From: Muscardinus avellanarius
Taxonomy: Eukaryota > Chordata > Mammalia > Rodentia > Gliridae
Reading direction: 5' to 3'
Length of the DNA: 64,000 bases
Assembly: GCA_963383645.1 (NCBI GenBank)
Contig: OY726569.1
Location: 26,490,554-26,554,553, forward strand
Shown here: one piece after another, positions 33,087-44,527 of the stretch
How positions within the stretch are numbered: the first letter of the stretch is position 1
Layout of the letters: each line of letters starts with the position of its first letter
Translations under genes and position numbers: made by a program
The notes under the pieces: model-generated
What the model saw: the letters and a program-made list of their open reading frames with translations, nothing else
Databases searched by the model: none
Told to the model about the DNA's origin: nothing

Positions 33087-33309
33087 GCCAGGCGTGGTGG
33101 CGCACGCTTGTAATCCCCGCGCTTGGGAGGCTGAGACAGGAGGATTGTGCAGGTTTGAAGCCAGCCTCAGCTACTTAGTGAGGCTCTCAGCAACTTAGTG
33201 AGATCCTGTTTCCAAATAAAATATAAAATAGGTCTGGGAGTATAGCCCGGAGGTAGAAAGCCTCTGGGTCCCACCCCCAGTACCACAAAAAAAAAAAAAA
33301 AAAAAAAAA
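33087..33309 (+). mobile_element. B1-dID SINE, type B, with TSD
   Basis: GGAGCATTGT before the head and again after an A-tail of about 25. Confidence 0.9.
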
Positions 33310-33389
33310 GGAGCATTGTCAGAAGGTACAAAACATACTTTCCCTCAGGCTTTGTGGCTTGGCCTCTTTTCTCCCAGGTTAAAAACAAT

Positions 33390-33808
33390 TTTTTTTTTTT
33401 CTGTACTAGGAATTGAACCCAGGGGCATCTATCTCTGAGCTATGCTCCCAGCCCTATTTTTTATTCTTTCTTTCTTATTTATTTATTTTGCCAGTACTGG
33501 GGTTCCTGGAAGCCCTTCTACCTCCGGGCTACACTTCCAGACCTATTTTATATTTTTTATTTGGAAACAGTCTCTTAAGCCAGTGAGGCTGGCTCCAAAC
33601 CAGCGCGATCCTCCTGTCTCAGCCTCCCAAGCGCGGGGATTACAAGCGTGCGCCACCACGCCCGGCTTTTATTCTTTATTTTGAAATGGAGTCTCAGTAA
33701 GTTGTGAAGGGCCTCACTAAGTAGCTGAGGCTGGCTTCGAACCTGTGATCCTCCTGTCTCAGCCTCCCAAGTTTTGGAATTATAAGCGTGCCCCACCACG
33801 CCTGGCTC
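33390..33808 (-). mobile_element. B1-dID SINE containing a type C SINE
   Basis: Outer copy 33,390-33,470 and 33,668-33,808; inner type C at about 33,486-33,667 in the same orientation. Third such nesting in the window. Confidence 0.87.
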
Positions 33809-34605
33809 TTTTCCAGGCTTCTTGTTGCCTCATTATCGTTGATCAGAGGCCAGACTTGGCTGCGCGGAGACCCTGGAACTTCCAGAACTTGCAGGGAGTG
33901 CTGCTTGGCCAACGGAGACTTGGACTGTAGCAAAATAGCCTTGGAAATGAGGGTTTACATAGGCTGGCTAGTACTTTGGAAACTGAGATCTTTATCATAG
34001 GATGATATACCAGGAGCAATAGGGAAGATGAAGCTGAATTGATTGAACAGTAGTTACTATCCTCACTGTCACTGGTAAATGCTAGGTGGAGAAACTAATC
34101 TTTTATGACCTTTGATGACCAGGAAGAGAGAGAACCAGCACTATCTACTAGTGACACCACTATTCTCCCTCTCCCAGTGAATGGCAGAAACAGACCCTAA
34201 GATGAAACTATGAATCAGTCTCTTCACATACCCACCCCCTCTCAAAAGAGACCAAAGTAAATGAATCCCTCCACCTGCGTGCGCCTGTTCCTCTCCGTCT
34301 ACACAACAGTCTCGAGCCTTCAGTTCACACCCTGGGCTCTTCCCTCCGTGGGGCTTGGCACTTTCCCTGTTAAAGCTCTATTCTCTGACCCTGCAAACTC
34401 CCCATCATGCCCTCTGTCGAGTGCTTTGCCGGTGGAATTCCTGTGACTTCAGCATCGATTTCTGCACATCACATTTGCATTCCTGCTGTGTGGTTATCTT
34501 CTGCCGTCCTGGTAAGCACTGCAGGGTTTTTATCCCTCTGTGACCAGCCTCAAGGCTTGGTAGACATCCTTGATGTCATCATATTCTCCTCCTCCTTCTT
34601 TTTCT
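33809..34605. other. Unassigned DNA
   Basis: Mixed-composition DNA without recognised repeats. Overlapping short frames in three phases at 34,261-34,634 suggest chance openness. Confidence 0.4.
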
Positions 34606-34610
34606 TTTTT

Positions 34611-35050
34611 CCTTTTTGTGGTGTTAAGAATTGAACCCAAGGACACTTTACCTCTAATCACACCCCCAGCCCTCTTTTATTTTTTATTTGTAAACAGGAT
34701 TTCACTAAGTTGTGGAAGGTCTCGCCAGGTTGCCAAGGCTGGCTTTGAATGTGCGATCTTCCTGTCTCAGCCTCCCAAGTACTGGGATTACAAGTGTGTG
34801 CCACCACGTTCTGTACCACATCTTCTTTTAAAAAAATAAAAAAAGCTGGATGTGGTGGCACACACTTGTAATTCCCACACTTGGTAGGTTTAGACAGGAG
34901 GATCGAGCAGGTTCGAAGCCAGCCTCAGCTACTTAGTGAGGCTCTCAGCAACTCAGTGAGACCCTGTTTCCAAATAAAATATAAAATAGGTCTGGGAGTA
35001 TAGCCCAGAGGTAGAAAAGCCCCTGGGTTCCACCCCCAGCACCCCCCCCC
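34611..35050. mobile_element. Minus-strand SINE then plus-strand type B SINE
   Basis: 34,611-34,820 minus-strand B1-dID; 34,843-35,050 plus-strand type B copy ending in a run of 12 C's. Confidence 0.82.
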
Positions 35051-35709
35051 CCACAATTGCTGATTCAGACAATTATGTTTTTCTCCTTCATAAAAATCCT
35101 GACCCTTTGGAGAAAGTTCTATGAAACGATTTCACCTGTAACCCTTTCTTGTACCTTCAGTTGCCCTCTCAACCGCTCCCAATCCCGCTTAAAGATTGTG
35201 GCACGTGTAACCACACACGGACAACGTCTATGTACCAGTCCATCTCTGGTCTCAGTTCTCCGACATCTTCTCTAGTTAGTTTTTCCTCCACCCAACCTCA
35301 GCCACTCTCACGGTCACAACCTGGACCTTGCCATTACCAACAGCAGCGGCCCGCCCACGTCCTCAGTTTTAAGTATTCTACTTTCTTGTCACCAGTGTTT
35401 ACCTTCCCTGTTCGTTCCTTCTAGTACCCCCACTCTGAGGACTATTCAAAGCCACCCGCAACTCCAGTGCGTCGATCCTCTCACCTTCTCACTAGCCACT
35501 CATCCCCTCCTGTCCTTACTTTTCCCTTTTCAACTCAGAGTCTAAGGACCAAGTTTATAATCATTTCTTGGCATGCTCATGTGTTCATGTGCCCCGAAGG
35601 CTTTTGGGCCAACCTGAATGCTGGTTATATCCAGTGCTCTGACCACTTAGGTGTGTACCTAAGCAGACAAAAACACATAACCCTATGGGTGGTCTTACCT
35701 GTAATATTT

Positions 35710-35920
35710 TTTTTGTGTGTGATACTAGGGATGGAACCCAGGGGCTTTCTACTTCCAAGCCAAACCTCTAGACCAATTTTTTATATTTTATTTGGAAACA
35801 GGGACTCACTAAGTTGCCGATAGCCTCCCTAAGCTGGTGAGGCTGGCTTTGAACCTGCGATCTTTCTGTCTCAGCTTTCCAAGTACTGGGATTGCAAGTG
35901 TGCTCCACCACACCTGGCTT
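35710..35920 (-). mobile_element. B1-dID SINE, type B
   Basis: Full copy; CACCACACCTGGC head. Confidence 0.85.
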
Positions 35921-35975
35921 GTAATTTTGACCATAACATCAAATAGGCGATGCTATTAATTAAAAATCTTAGGAG

Positions 35976-36006
35976 AGCTGGGCATAGTGGCACATGCCTA
36001 CAACCC
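35976..36006 (+). mobile_element. SINE head scrap
   Basis: Only about 30 bases of a SINE 5' end (GAGCTGGGCATAGTGGCACA) remain. Confidence 0.55.
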
Positions 36007-36150
36007 AAAGAACACAAAGTTAAAAAGTACTTACTACTCTTTCCAGGTGTACTTAGCTCGTTTTACTTTAAAAAATTAAGAGAGCAAACCAGATATGCAT
36101 ATAGTATTATCCAAATGTATTTGAGCATTTTGTTAATCTACTGGCATTTT

Positions 36151-36336
36151 TTTTTTTTTTTTGGTGGTACTGGGGTTCCTGGAAGCCCTTCTTCCTCCGA
36201 GCTATACTCCCAGACCTATTTTATATTTTTGAAACAGGGTCTCTTACGCCAGCGCGGCTGGCTTCGAACCTGCGCGATCCTCCTGTCTCTGTCTCCCAAG
36301 CGCGGGGATTACAAGCGTGCGCCACCACGCCCGGCT
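36151..36336 (-). mobile_element. Type C SINE with TSD
   Basis: TAATCTACTGGCATTTT at 36,134-36,150 recurs at 36,336-36,352. Sequence is close to the other type C copies, suggesting a recent burst. Confidence 0.92.
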
Positions 36337-36549
36337 AATCTACTGGCATTTTAAGAAATAAAGATAAATACAAATTGTTTGGTAAAAAAAATAGGCAATT
36401 CTACTACATTTTCCAGTCAATTTACTTAAAAACTCTCCTTAGCTATACTTTATATTATTTTTACTTAAATTTCTAATAACCCTTTTGACCTTAGCCTCAG
36501 CTAGACTTGCTCATTGTTTTCAACAAGAAATAGAAGCAATCAGAAGAGT

Positions 36550-36550
<1 letters not shown>

Positions 36551-36596
<46 letters not shown>

Positions 36597-36803
36597 CTTT
36601 CGTGGTACTGGGGGTGGAACCCAGGGGCTTTTCTACCTCCAGGCTATACTCCTAGACCTATTTTATACTTTATTTGGAAACAGGGTCTCACTAATTTAAT
36701 GAGAGCCTCATTAAGCAGCTGAGGCTGGCTTCGAACCTGTGTGATCCTCCTGTCTCAGCCTCCCAAGCGCGGGGATTACTAGTGTGCGCCACCATGTCTG
36801 GCT
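36551..36803 (-). mobile_element. (CTTT)n and B1-dID SINE, type B
   Basis: About 12 CTTT units at 36,551-36,597 grow from the tail of the minus-strand copy at 36,598-36,803. Confidence 0.87.
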
Positions 36804-37380
36804 GAGTATTTTCTTTTTTATCCCACTACTAAATCCATTCACCAATCTGCAGCTGACACCTGCTTTCTAAGCACGCTCCATCTGCACCTTGGATCTCATC
36901 CTTGCTTACCTCTCAAGGACATTGCTCCAGAAACTGTCTCCAGCACCATCAAGTTTTTCTCACTGTTGTATCAGTTCCACCAGCACACACATAAACCTTA
37001 ATAATTCCAGTACTGGAAAGCCCTTCCTCAACATCACAGTTTTTAAAACTACCACCTACTTTCTCTGTTCTTTTTTATAGTCGAATTCTGTGAAACAATT
37101 ACCTATATGAATTGTTCCTATTTCATTTCTTCATTGGACCTGCTCCAATCTGATTTTGTGTCTCAATGACTTCACTAAATTTGTTATTATCTATCCCAGT
37201 GATGTACACGCCACCCCATAAAGGACAATGCTTGGTCCTCTCTCTTTTAACCTTTCAGCATCATTTATGTAGTTGACTACTTTATCCTTTTGGAAGGAGG
37301 ACACCATACTCTCCTGTTTTTTTCTCCTGCCTTCTTGGTTGCTCCTTCTAAATATCCGTTGCAGTACGCACATCCTTTTC

Positions 37381-37675
37381 CCTTCTGTTTTGATTAACAC
37401 CTAAACTTCTATTATGGGTCTCTAATCTTCTTTATTAGCTGACTTAAAAGTGTATCAATGTGATGTCTCTGATCTTCATCCTGTTCTACATACTTTGGTC
37501 TTCTACCACTCAGAAAAAAAAGAAAAAATTTTCAGTGTCTTTCTGCGACCATAGATGCTATTCCAATTCAACTAATTGTCACACTTATAAATCTCCACAT
37601 TTCAGAAAGTAAATTTTTTCTACATGTCTGCCCTGGTACTTAAATTTTTCTCATACAATTAATCCTAAATTTCTT
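37381..37675. repeat. Left arm of an inverted duplication
   Basis: Reverse complement of 38,516-38,862 at roughly 90% identity. Matching landmarks: AAGTACCAGGGCAGACATG, GACCAAAGTATGTAGAACAG and ATAATAGAAGTTTAG read on the minus strand here and on the plus strand in the right arm. It lies at the edge of the L2-like region and is bounded on the inner side by a SINE. Confidence 0.9.
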
Positions 37676-37890
37676 TTTTTTTTTGCGGGTCTGGGGATGG
37701 AACCCAGGGGCATTCGACCTCCGAGCTACACCCCCTGCCATGTTTTTATTATTATTTTTTTATTTTGAAACCGGTTCTCACTGAGTTGCAGAGGGCCTCA
37801 CTTAGTAGCTGAGGCTGTCCGCGAACTGCGATCCTCCGGTCTCAGCCTCCCAAATGCTGGGATTACAAGCGTGCGCCACCACGCCCGGCT
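37671..37890 (-). mobile_element. B1-dID SINE, type A, with TSD
   Basis: CCTAAATTTC flanks the copy on both sides. It inserted at the inner end of the left inverted-repeat arm, so it post-dates the duplication or hit one arm only. Confidence 0.9.
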
Positions 37891-37923
37891 TCCTAAATTT
37901 CAATCTTATAAAAATTAGATTTC

Positions 37924-38008
37924 AGGCTGAGGATGTGGCTCAATGGTAGAGTGCTGCCTAGCATGCATGAGGCCCCCGGTTCCATCCCCAGCACCACAAA
38001 TCAAACAA
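37924..38008 (+). mobile_element. ID element, well preserved
   Basis: GGCTGAGGATGTGGCTCAATGG, CTAGCATGCATGAGGCC and GTTCCATCCCCAGCACC. This is the free form of the tail found in the B1-dID SINEs. It is related to tRNA genes but is a retroposon with an A-rich end. Confidence 0.85.
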
Positions 38009-38075
38009 ACAAAAGGTTACAGGTAAAAATTTTGAGATATCAGCATAAAGAAGACATTAAAACCATGGGTTTGAG

Positions 38076-38315
38076 CCGGACGTGGTGGCGCACGCTTGTA
38101 ATCCCCGCGCTTGGGAGGCTGAGACAGGAGGATCGCACAGGTTCGAAGCCAGCCTCAGCTACTTAGTGAGGCTCTCAGCACCTGAGTGAGACCCTGTTTC
38201 CAAATGAAATGTAAAACAGGTCTGGGAGTGTAGCCTGGAGGTAGAAAGCCCCGGGGTTCCACCCCCAGTACCACAAACAAAACAAAACAAAACAAAAACA
38301 AAAAAACCAAAAACA
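38076..38315 (+). mobile_element. B1-dID SINE, type B, with TSD
   Basis: ACCATGGGTTTGA at 38,063-38,075 and again at 38,316-38,328; AAAAC-rich tail. Confidence 0.92.
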
Positions 38316-38515
38316 CCATGGGTTTGAATGAGTTCACTTAGAAAGTATAAACTGAGGAAAGCAAAACTCCAAGGACTGATCCTGGGGCACTTTAGAGCCA
38401 GGAAGTGGAATGTCCCTGAGTTGAGTCATCAGTATCCTCCTGACCCATCCCCACATCCTAGAGAGAACCTTGGCAGGAACTAAGGATTTATTATATGAGA
38501 AAAATATTATGTTTT

Positions 38516-38862
38516 ACTTAGGATTAATTATATGAGAAAAATTTAAGTACCAGGGCAGACATGTAGAAAAAATTTACTTTCTAAAACGTGGAGGATTATA
38601 AGGGTGACAATTAGTTGAATCAGAATAGCATCTATGGTCGCACTTGAAAAAATTATTTTTTCTTTGAAAAAGACACTTGAAAAAAAGTTTTTTTTGAAAA
38701 AAGACACTTGAAAATTTTTCTTTTTCTTCTGAGTAGTAGAAGACCAAAGTATGTAGAACAGGATGAAGATCAGAGACATCATAATGATACACTTTTAAGT
38801 CAGCTAATAAAGAAGAGTAGAGAACCATAATAGAAGTTTAGTGGTTAATCAAAACAAAAGAA
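38516..38862. repeat. Right arm of the inverted duplication
   Basis: Pairs with 37,381-37,675. It is about 50 bases longer because of a local expansion at 38,640-38,715, where a GACACTTGAAAA unit occurs about three times amid A- and T-runs. The loop between the arms is about 840 bases. Confidence 0.9.
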
Positions 38863-39097
38863 ATAGGACAAAGAATGAGAAAATTAATCTTGTTTTACTG
38901 TCTTGGGTAGAAATATCCACGTCTATCAGCTGCTGGAGAATTTTTAGGAATCCTTAACTTGAAGGCTCCCAATTAAACGGATTTCCAGGATGTTAAAAAA
39001 TGGAATTTTTTTTTTTTTTTAAGTTAGACAGCATGACTGGGAGGACCAGTGCCTTAAAGTTTTACTGTGATATCACTTTTTAGTGGTTCCTGCCAAG

Positions 39098-39296
39098 GTT
39101 CTTTCTGGGGGTTGGGGGTGGGGCATTCTACTTCTGAGCTACACCCTCAGCACTTTTTTTCTTTTGAAACAGAGTTTCTTTAAGTTGCTGAAGTTTTTTG
39201 CTCAGTTGTTGCTGAGGCTGACCTCAAACCTGCAATTGTTCTGTCTCAACTCCCTAAATACTGAGATTACAGGCATGTGACACCACACGTTGTTCT
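39098..39296 (-). mobile_element. Diverged B1-dID SINE
   Basis: Tail GGGGCATTCTACTTCTGAGC, an expanded body with an extra TTTGCTCAGTTGTTG, and a degenerate head. Confidence 0.7.
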
Positions 39297-39328
39297 TACA
39301 GGGCTCAAGAGCAATTTTTATCTTAAAA

Positions 39329-40020
39329 ATCTTCAATTTTATTTTATTTTATAATGTGATTTAATTGGTGCATTATAGTCTCACATCATAATGTAAATCA
39401 TGTCGACAATGACATACATGAAACGGTAATTGGTGGCCCCCCTGCACCTTCCCATTCTCCCCGCCTTCCCAATACAGAGTATGGATACCTTGGTCTATTC
39501 ACATATATACACATAGTCAATGGTAGTACTCCCTCGCATGCACATATTAGAAAAAAATGACCCTTCACTTTCAGTGATTGGCTAATCTCATTGAACATAA
39601 TGTTCTCCAGGTTTTTTCATTTTATTGCAAATTACATAATTTGTTCTTCTTTATTGCCGAGTTGAATCCTATTGTATTTCCCATAATTTTGTAATCCATT
39701 CATCTATTGAAAGAATACCTAGGTTGGTTCCATAATTTGGCTGTTGTGAATTGTGCTGCTATGAACACAGGTATGCATATATTACTGTTGTTCTCTGCTT
39801 TCGACCCTTTTGGGAAGATACCCAGGAGTGCTAGAGCCAGATTATAGCCAGATTATATGGTGGATTCATTCCCAGTTTTCTAAGTAATCTCCACACTGAT
39901 TTCTTTAGCAGCTAGTTTGCATTCCCACCAACAGTGTAGAAGAGTTCCTATTTCCCCACATCCACACCAACATTTATTGTTATTTGACTTCGTGATGATT
40001 GTCAAGGGCAGCTTTTTTCC
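39329..40020 (-). mobile_element. 5'-truncated L1, minus orientation
   Basis: Begins with antisense A-tail and L1 3' end (ATTGGTGCATTATAGTC), then antisense ORF2 end (TTGTGAATTGTGCTGCTATGAACA, CATTCCCACCAACAGTGTA). ATTGGTGCATTATAGTC is the same 3' terminus as in the VNTR elements near 56-59 kb. Confidence 0.85.
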
Positions 40021-40161
40021 TGATGTCTTTTGAGAAGGCTAAAGCTCCAGATTTTGCTCATATAGTGAGTGTCTAGGAAATGCTGCGTGGGTTTGTTGGT
40101 AATAGAGCTGGAGATCCTAATTACATTAGTCTGTAAAATCTGAGTTTAGAAGTAGGATTTT

Positions 40162-40370
40162 TAGCTGGGCCTGGTGGCACATGCCTGTAATTCCAGTACT
40201 TGGGAGGCTGAGACAGTATGACCACAGGTTCAAGACCAACCTCAGGAACTTCTTGAAACCCTCAGAAATTTAGCCAGACCATTTCTAAAAAATAAAAAAT
40301 AAAAAAGGGCTGGATTGTAGCTGATAGGTATAATTCCCCTGGCTTCAATTTTAGTAATAAAAAGTATGAT
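40162..40370 (+). mobile_element. B1-dID SINE
   Basis: AGCTGGGCCTGGTGGCACATGC head; tail diverged. Confidence 0.78.
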
Positions 40371-40483
40371 TTTCAAATGAATGTCACATCTTGTTATTGG
40401 CTTATGAAGGGTTGATTTGTGTATCCCAAGAAGGCAGATTTCATTGCCATTAAGGCTAATAGAAGTTTGATTTTTGTGTGTGT

Positions 40484-40673
40484 GCATGTGGTACTTGAGG
40501 TTGAACTCAAGTGTGCTTTATCTCTGAGCTACATCCCTAGCCATTGTTATTATTATTATGGTATTTCAAGACATGTTCTCACTATGTTTCCCGGGCTGGC
40601 CTTGAATTTGTGATCCTCTTGCCTCAGCCTCTTGAGTAGTTGGGATTATAGGAATGTGTCTCCATGTCTGGTT
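40484..40673 (-). mobile_element. Diverged B1-dID SINE
   Basis: TACTTGAGGTTGAACTCAAG tail; body CTCACTATGTTTCCCGGGCTGG keeps an older B1-like form. Confidence 0.7.
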
Positions 40674-41370
40674 ATGTTGGAATGATTTTAGAGCTATGCT
40701 AATTTCAGGTGTGGAATTTCACTTGTTCCCTTTACTTTTTCTGATATTTGTGGATGGTAAGGATAGTGAAGCTTTGAGTAAAATATAAGGATTTACAGAG
40801 TATTTTTTAGTAATAGTACTAAATATATAGTAATGCACACATACATATACATGTATATGTATATCATTACTAGAAAAATGAGTTGGAATTTCCCATATTG
40901 GACAAAAAGAAATTAACCATTTGGATCACAGTTCAGGCCATAGCTCTTTCTTTGGCAAGGACAAGCATCAACACATGTTGAGACTAAACAGCATCATCCA
41001 CAAATATTAATAGCCCATTACTGGGGCATTTGTATAAATCCCATTTGGAGGTTTTCAAAGCGGCCTGGAAGCTTTGCTTCCTGTCTGCATGCCACCCTTG
41101 TAATTGTCCCAGGATGATGTCACTGTATGAAAGGGCATGCGTAAGAAACACTTTTGATAATGTTCCTAAAATTATCCACCATGTTGGTTGAATATCACTG
41201 CCAATGTATTTTGTATTTTATTGTGAAGCATTTTTATTAAATGTGATTTTATTATGTCTATCTTATTAAGTAATAGCAAAATAGCTAAGTGTTCTTCAAT
41301 TTTCTACCTATTTTGTAGTGTTTTCTGAAGAGGTGAGTAAGTTTACTTTTTCTCCTCTCCCTCCCTCCCT
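40674..41370. other. Unassigned DNA
   Basis: No gene or repeat recognised; a short ATACATGTATAT palindrome near 40,850. Confidence 0.4.
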
Positions 41371-41379
41371 CTGTCCCCC

Positions 41380-41657
41380 CTTGCTTGTACTGGGCATTGA
41401 ACCCAGAGCTCTGGGCATGCTAGGCAAGCACTCTGCCATGAGCTACATCCCCAGCTCTTACACTTTTTTTTTTTGGTGGTACTGGGGTTCCTGGAAACCC
41501 TTCTACTTCCGGGCTACACTCCCAGACCTATTTTTATACATTTGTATTTGGAAACAGGGTCTCTTAAGCCAGCATGGCTGGCTTCGAACCTGCGTGATCC
41601 TCCTGTCTCTGCCTCCCAAGCCCAGGGATTACAAGCGTACGCCACCACGCCCGGCCC
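41380..41657 (-). mobile_element. ID element then type C SINE
   Basis: ID at 41,380-41,460 (GGGCATGCTAGGCAAGCACTC); type C SINE at 41,464-41,657 with CTTACA(T/C) on both sides. Confidence 0.85.
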
Positions 41658-41970
41658 TTACATGTTTTTAAAATAATTTTTGTTTAGTTTTGTTTTTGCT
41701 GTGCTGGGGGGAATAGAACCTTGTGCATACTGGGAAAGTGCTCTATGAGCATAAAATTTTGAGATCATAGACTAACTCAGAATCATTTTAGTGATACAAT
41801 ATTTATTTATTTACCATTTTTCATCTGGCAGTTGTAAGCAAGGGCAATGAATTGAACCACCAAAGCTGATTCAATTTCTGGGAGAAGCATATATTTTCAG
41901 AGTAAACCCAAAGCTGAGAGGTTATGCTCAACCTGCCTCACAATTTTCATTTTTTTAAAAAGAATAATAT

Positions 41971-41971
41971 A

Positions 41972-42047
<76 letters not shown>

Positions 42048-42388
42048 TTGCAGTACTGGGGATGGAACTCAGGGGCATTCTACTTCTGAGCTACACACCT
42101 AGTCCTATTTTTTATTTATTAATTTGAAACAGGGTCTCACTGAGTTGCAAAGGGCCTCTCTAAGTAGCTGAGGCTGGCTGTGAACCCGGATCCTGCTGTC
42201 TCAGCCTCTCAAATGCTGGGATTAAAAGCGTGCATCACCATGCCCGGTTCTTATTATTTATTTTGAAACAGGGTCACACTGAGTTGCAAAGGGCCTCACT
42301 AAGTAGCTGAGGCTGTCCTCGAACTGCAATCCTCATGTCTCTGCCTCCCCAATGCTGGGATTACAAACATGCACCACCATGCCCCGCT
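41971..42388 (-). mobile_element. (TG)n/(TA)n and two SINEs
   Basis: Dinucleotide tract 41,971-42,048, complete B1-dID 42,049-42,246, and a tail-less SINE 42,247-42,388. Confidence 0.82.
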
Positions 42389-42582
42389 AAAAGGATAAAC
42401 ACCTGAGTTGAGTCTCAATGCTTGTATCTTGTGGTTTTCTTCATTCATAAAATGAGATTAATGTTATTTAACTATTCAAAGTAGTAAAAGTGCTGACATA
42501 ATAGATGACTGGTAGTTCAAGGCCAGGCAGCCTATGCAAATTAGGGAGGCCTATTCTAAAAAAAAAAAAAAAAAAGTAGTAG

Positions 42583-42900
42583 TTAGGCTTGCTGGCGCAC
42601 CCTTGTAGTACCAGCATTCAGGAGGCTAAAACAGGTGGATTACGGTTCGAGGACAGCCTCAGCTACTTAGTGAGGCCCTTTGGAACTCAGCGAGACCTTG
42701 TTTCAAAAATAAAGGATAGCCGGGCGTGGTGGCGCACGCTTGTAATCCCCGCGCTTGGGAGGCAGAGACAGGAGGATTGCGCAGGTTTGAAGCCAGCCGC
42801 GTGCGCTGGCTTAGGCGAACCTGTTTCCAAATAAAAATGTAAAAATAGGTCTGGGAGTGTAGCCTGGAGGTAGAAGGGCTTCCAGGAACCCCAGTACCAC

Positions 42901-42938
<38 letters not shown>

Positions 42939-43032
42939 AAGAAATAGGGATGGGGATGTAGCTTGGAGGTAGAATGCCCCTGGGTTCCATCCCCAGTACT
43001 GCAAAAAAAAAAAAAAAAAAAGTAATAAACAC

Positions 43033-43067
<35 letters not shown>
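42583..43067 (+). mobile_element. B1-dID SINE split by a very young type C SINE
   Basis: The outer copy runs 42,583-42,718 and resumes at 42,935-43,022. The inner type C copy (42,719-42,934) carries an uninterrupted A-tail of about 33. AAAGGATA is the duplicated target. A (CA)n tract follows at 43,028-43,067. Confidence 0.9.
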
Positions 43068-43429
43068 ATCTTTGTAAGGTAGAAAACACTGAAGTGTTTG
43101 TTATTGGTTAAGTTACCATTATGAGCCTTATTCTTCTAGGAATGGCTATTGGAGGGCAATTTTGATTGCCTTTCCAGCTTCCAGTCATTCCTCTCTGTTG
43201 TGTTACATCATGAAGCTTTGAAGCTTGGCTGAGATGGATTAATTGATTGGCCCCATTCCTCAGATGCAATAATAATAATAATTGATCAAAATGAATGTGT
43301 GGAGTCACTGAGCTTTCCCTACCCCTGCCTGAAGCTCTGCCTCCTCTCTGGGCATTCTAGCTCCGTGTGCCAGTAAATCCCCAACAGCTTGAGTTGACAT
43401 TTCTTTTTCTTGCATTTAAAATAATCCTG

Positions 43430-43640
43430 AGCCGGGAATGGTGGTGCATGCTTATAATCCCAGCGCTTGGGAGGCTGAGACCAGAGGATCGCACAGGTTC
43501 GAAGCCAGCCTCGGCTACTTAGTGAGGCTCTCAGCAACTTAGTGAGACCCTGTTTCCAAAAAAAGTATAAAATAGGCCTGGGAGTATAGCCCGGAGTTAG
43601 AAAAGCCCCTGGGTTCTGCGCCCAATACCACACACAAAAA
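43430..43640 (+). mobile_element. B1-dID SINE, type B
   Basis: GAGCCGGGAATGGTGGTGC head, GCCTGGGAGTATAGCCCGGAG tail. Confidence 0.85.
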
Positions 43641-44514
43641 TCACCCTGAAAGATAAAATAATTAATGATTTTTTACTCACTGGCACTTTATTGCAAATAA
43701 CGTAACGGAGACAATGATGAATACATTGACTCAGGATTTAATTCTGGTTGATAGGAAAGAACTTGTTGCTGACATGTGTGCTATGTGGAAAATATTTTCT
43801 TAAAAAGTCTGTCATTTGTTTTCCCTAAAATATTGTAGGAGAAAGATGAGGAAGAAAAAGAATGCTTTAGAGTCTTTCAACTTTTAACATGTCCTATGAT
43901 TTTGAGTTGTGATGGGCTTATATTGTTTCAAGTCTTTTCAAAAAAATGGGCTTCAGAAGGAACCAAAGTGTACTTAGATACAGCTTTGTTTTCTCCCCGG
44001 CCCCGCCCAAGTAATGGAAACAAACTTTAGGAAACAAAACATTACCACTTTCAAAACCACAGACACGTTACTTAAACAGCTTCTAGCTCTGCTGGCACTC
44101 TTTCCATCTGGGATTTTTCTCACCCACTTGATGCTGAGGACAAAGTGAGCCAATGAGCCTGCAGTGGGGCTGGGGAAGCATCGTTTTCTATCCTTTTCTA
44201 GTATAAATGAAAAGCCTGTGGCCGTGCAGTTCCTGTCTCCAGCTGTTTTTCTGAGAGGAAGGAGCCAGCCTCCCTCCCGTGAGCCTGAGTGGGGAGATGG
44301 CGAGAGGGGGCTGCTCTCCGGGGGCTGATGGTGCGGAGCGGGTAAACGAGCACAGTTGTAAGATGTTCATTTTCTCGCTCATGTCGCAATTACTCTATTC
44401 AGAGAGATATAATTGGACAAAGGAATACAGAAAAGGTGAAGAGTGAAACAAGTAAGCAGTGAAAATTGTGCTAAATGATTTTCATTCTAAGTTAAACTCA
44501 CTTATTTCCCATTA
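43641..44514. other. Repeat-free stretch with promoter-like pieces
   Basis: No repeats. A GC box-like CCCCGCCC (43,999-44,006), CCAAT (about 44,151) and TATAAAT (about 44,202) occur in order, followed by GC-rich DNA to about 44,345. No reading frame with family features follows. Confidence 0.3.
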
Positions 44515-44527
44515 ATAGAGGCCACAA

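Larger units (their letters stand above)
35060..37660 (+). mobile_element. L2/CR1-like LINE remnant, interrupted
   Basis: 37,245-37,350 (CAGCATCATTTATGTAGTTGACTACT, GACACCATACTCTCCTG, TTGGTTGCTCCTTCT) parallels the L2 reverse-transcriptase segment AFDTVDH...DTTLSWFSSYLTGCSF as I recall it. The C/T-rich style of 35,060-35,690 and 36,830-37,240 fits the same sort of element but is less certain. SINEs at 35,710, 36,150 and 36,598 break it. No frame survives. Confidence 0.45.

Noticed and set aside
37924..38008. tRNA gene
   Set aside because: A/B-box-like tRNA-derived text, but it is an ID retroposon with an A-rich tail and no cloverleaf; the same text recurs as the tail of every B1-dID SINE.
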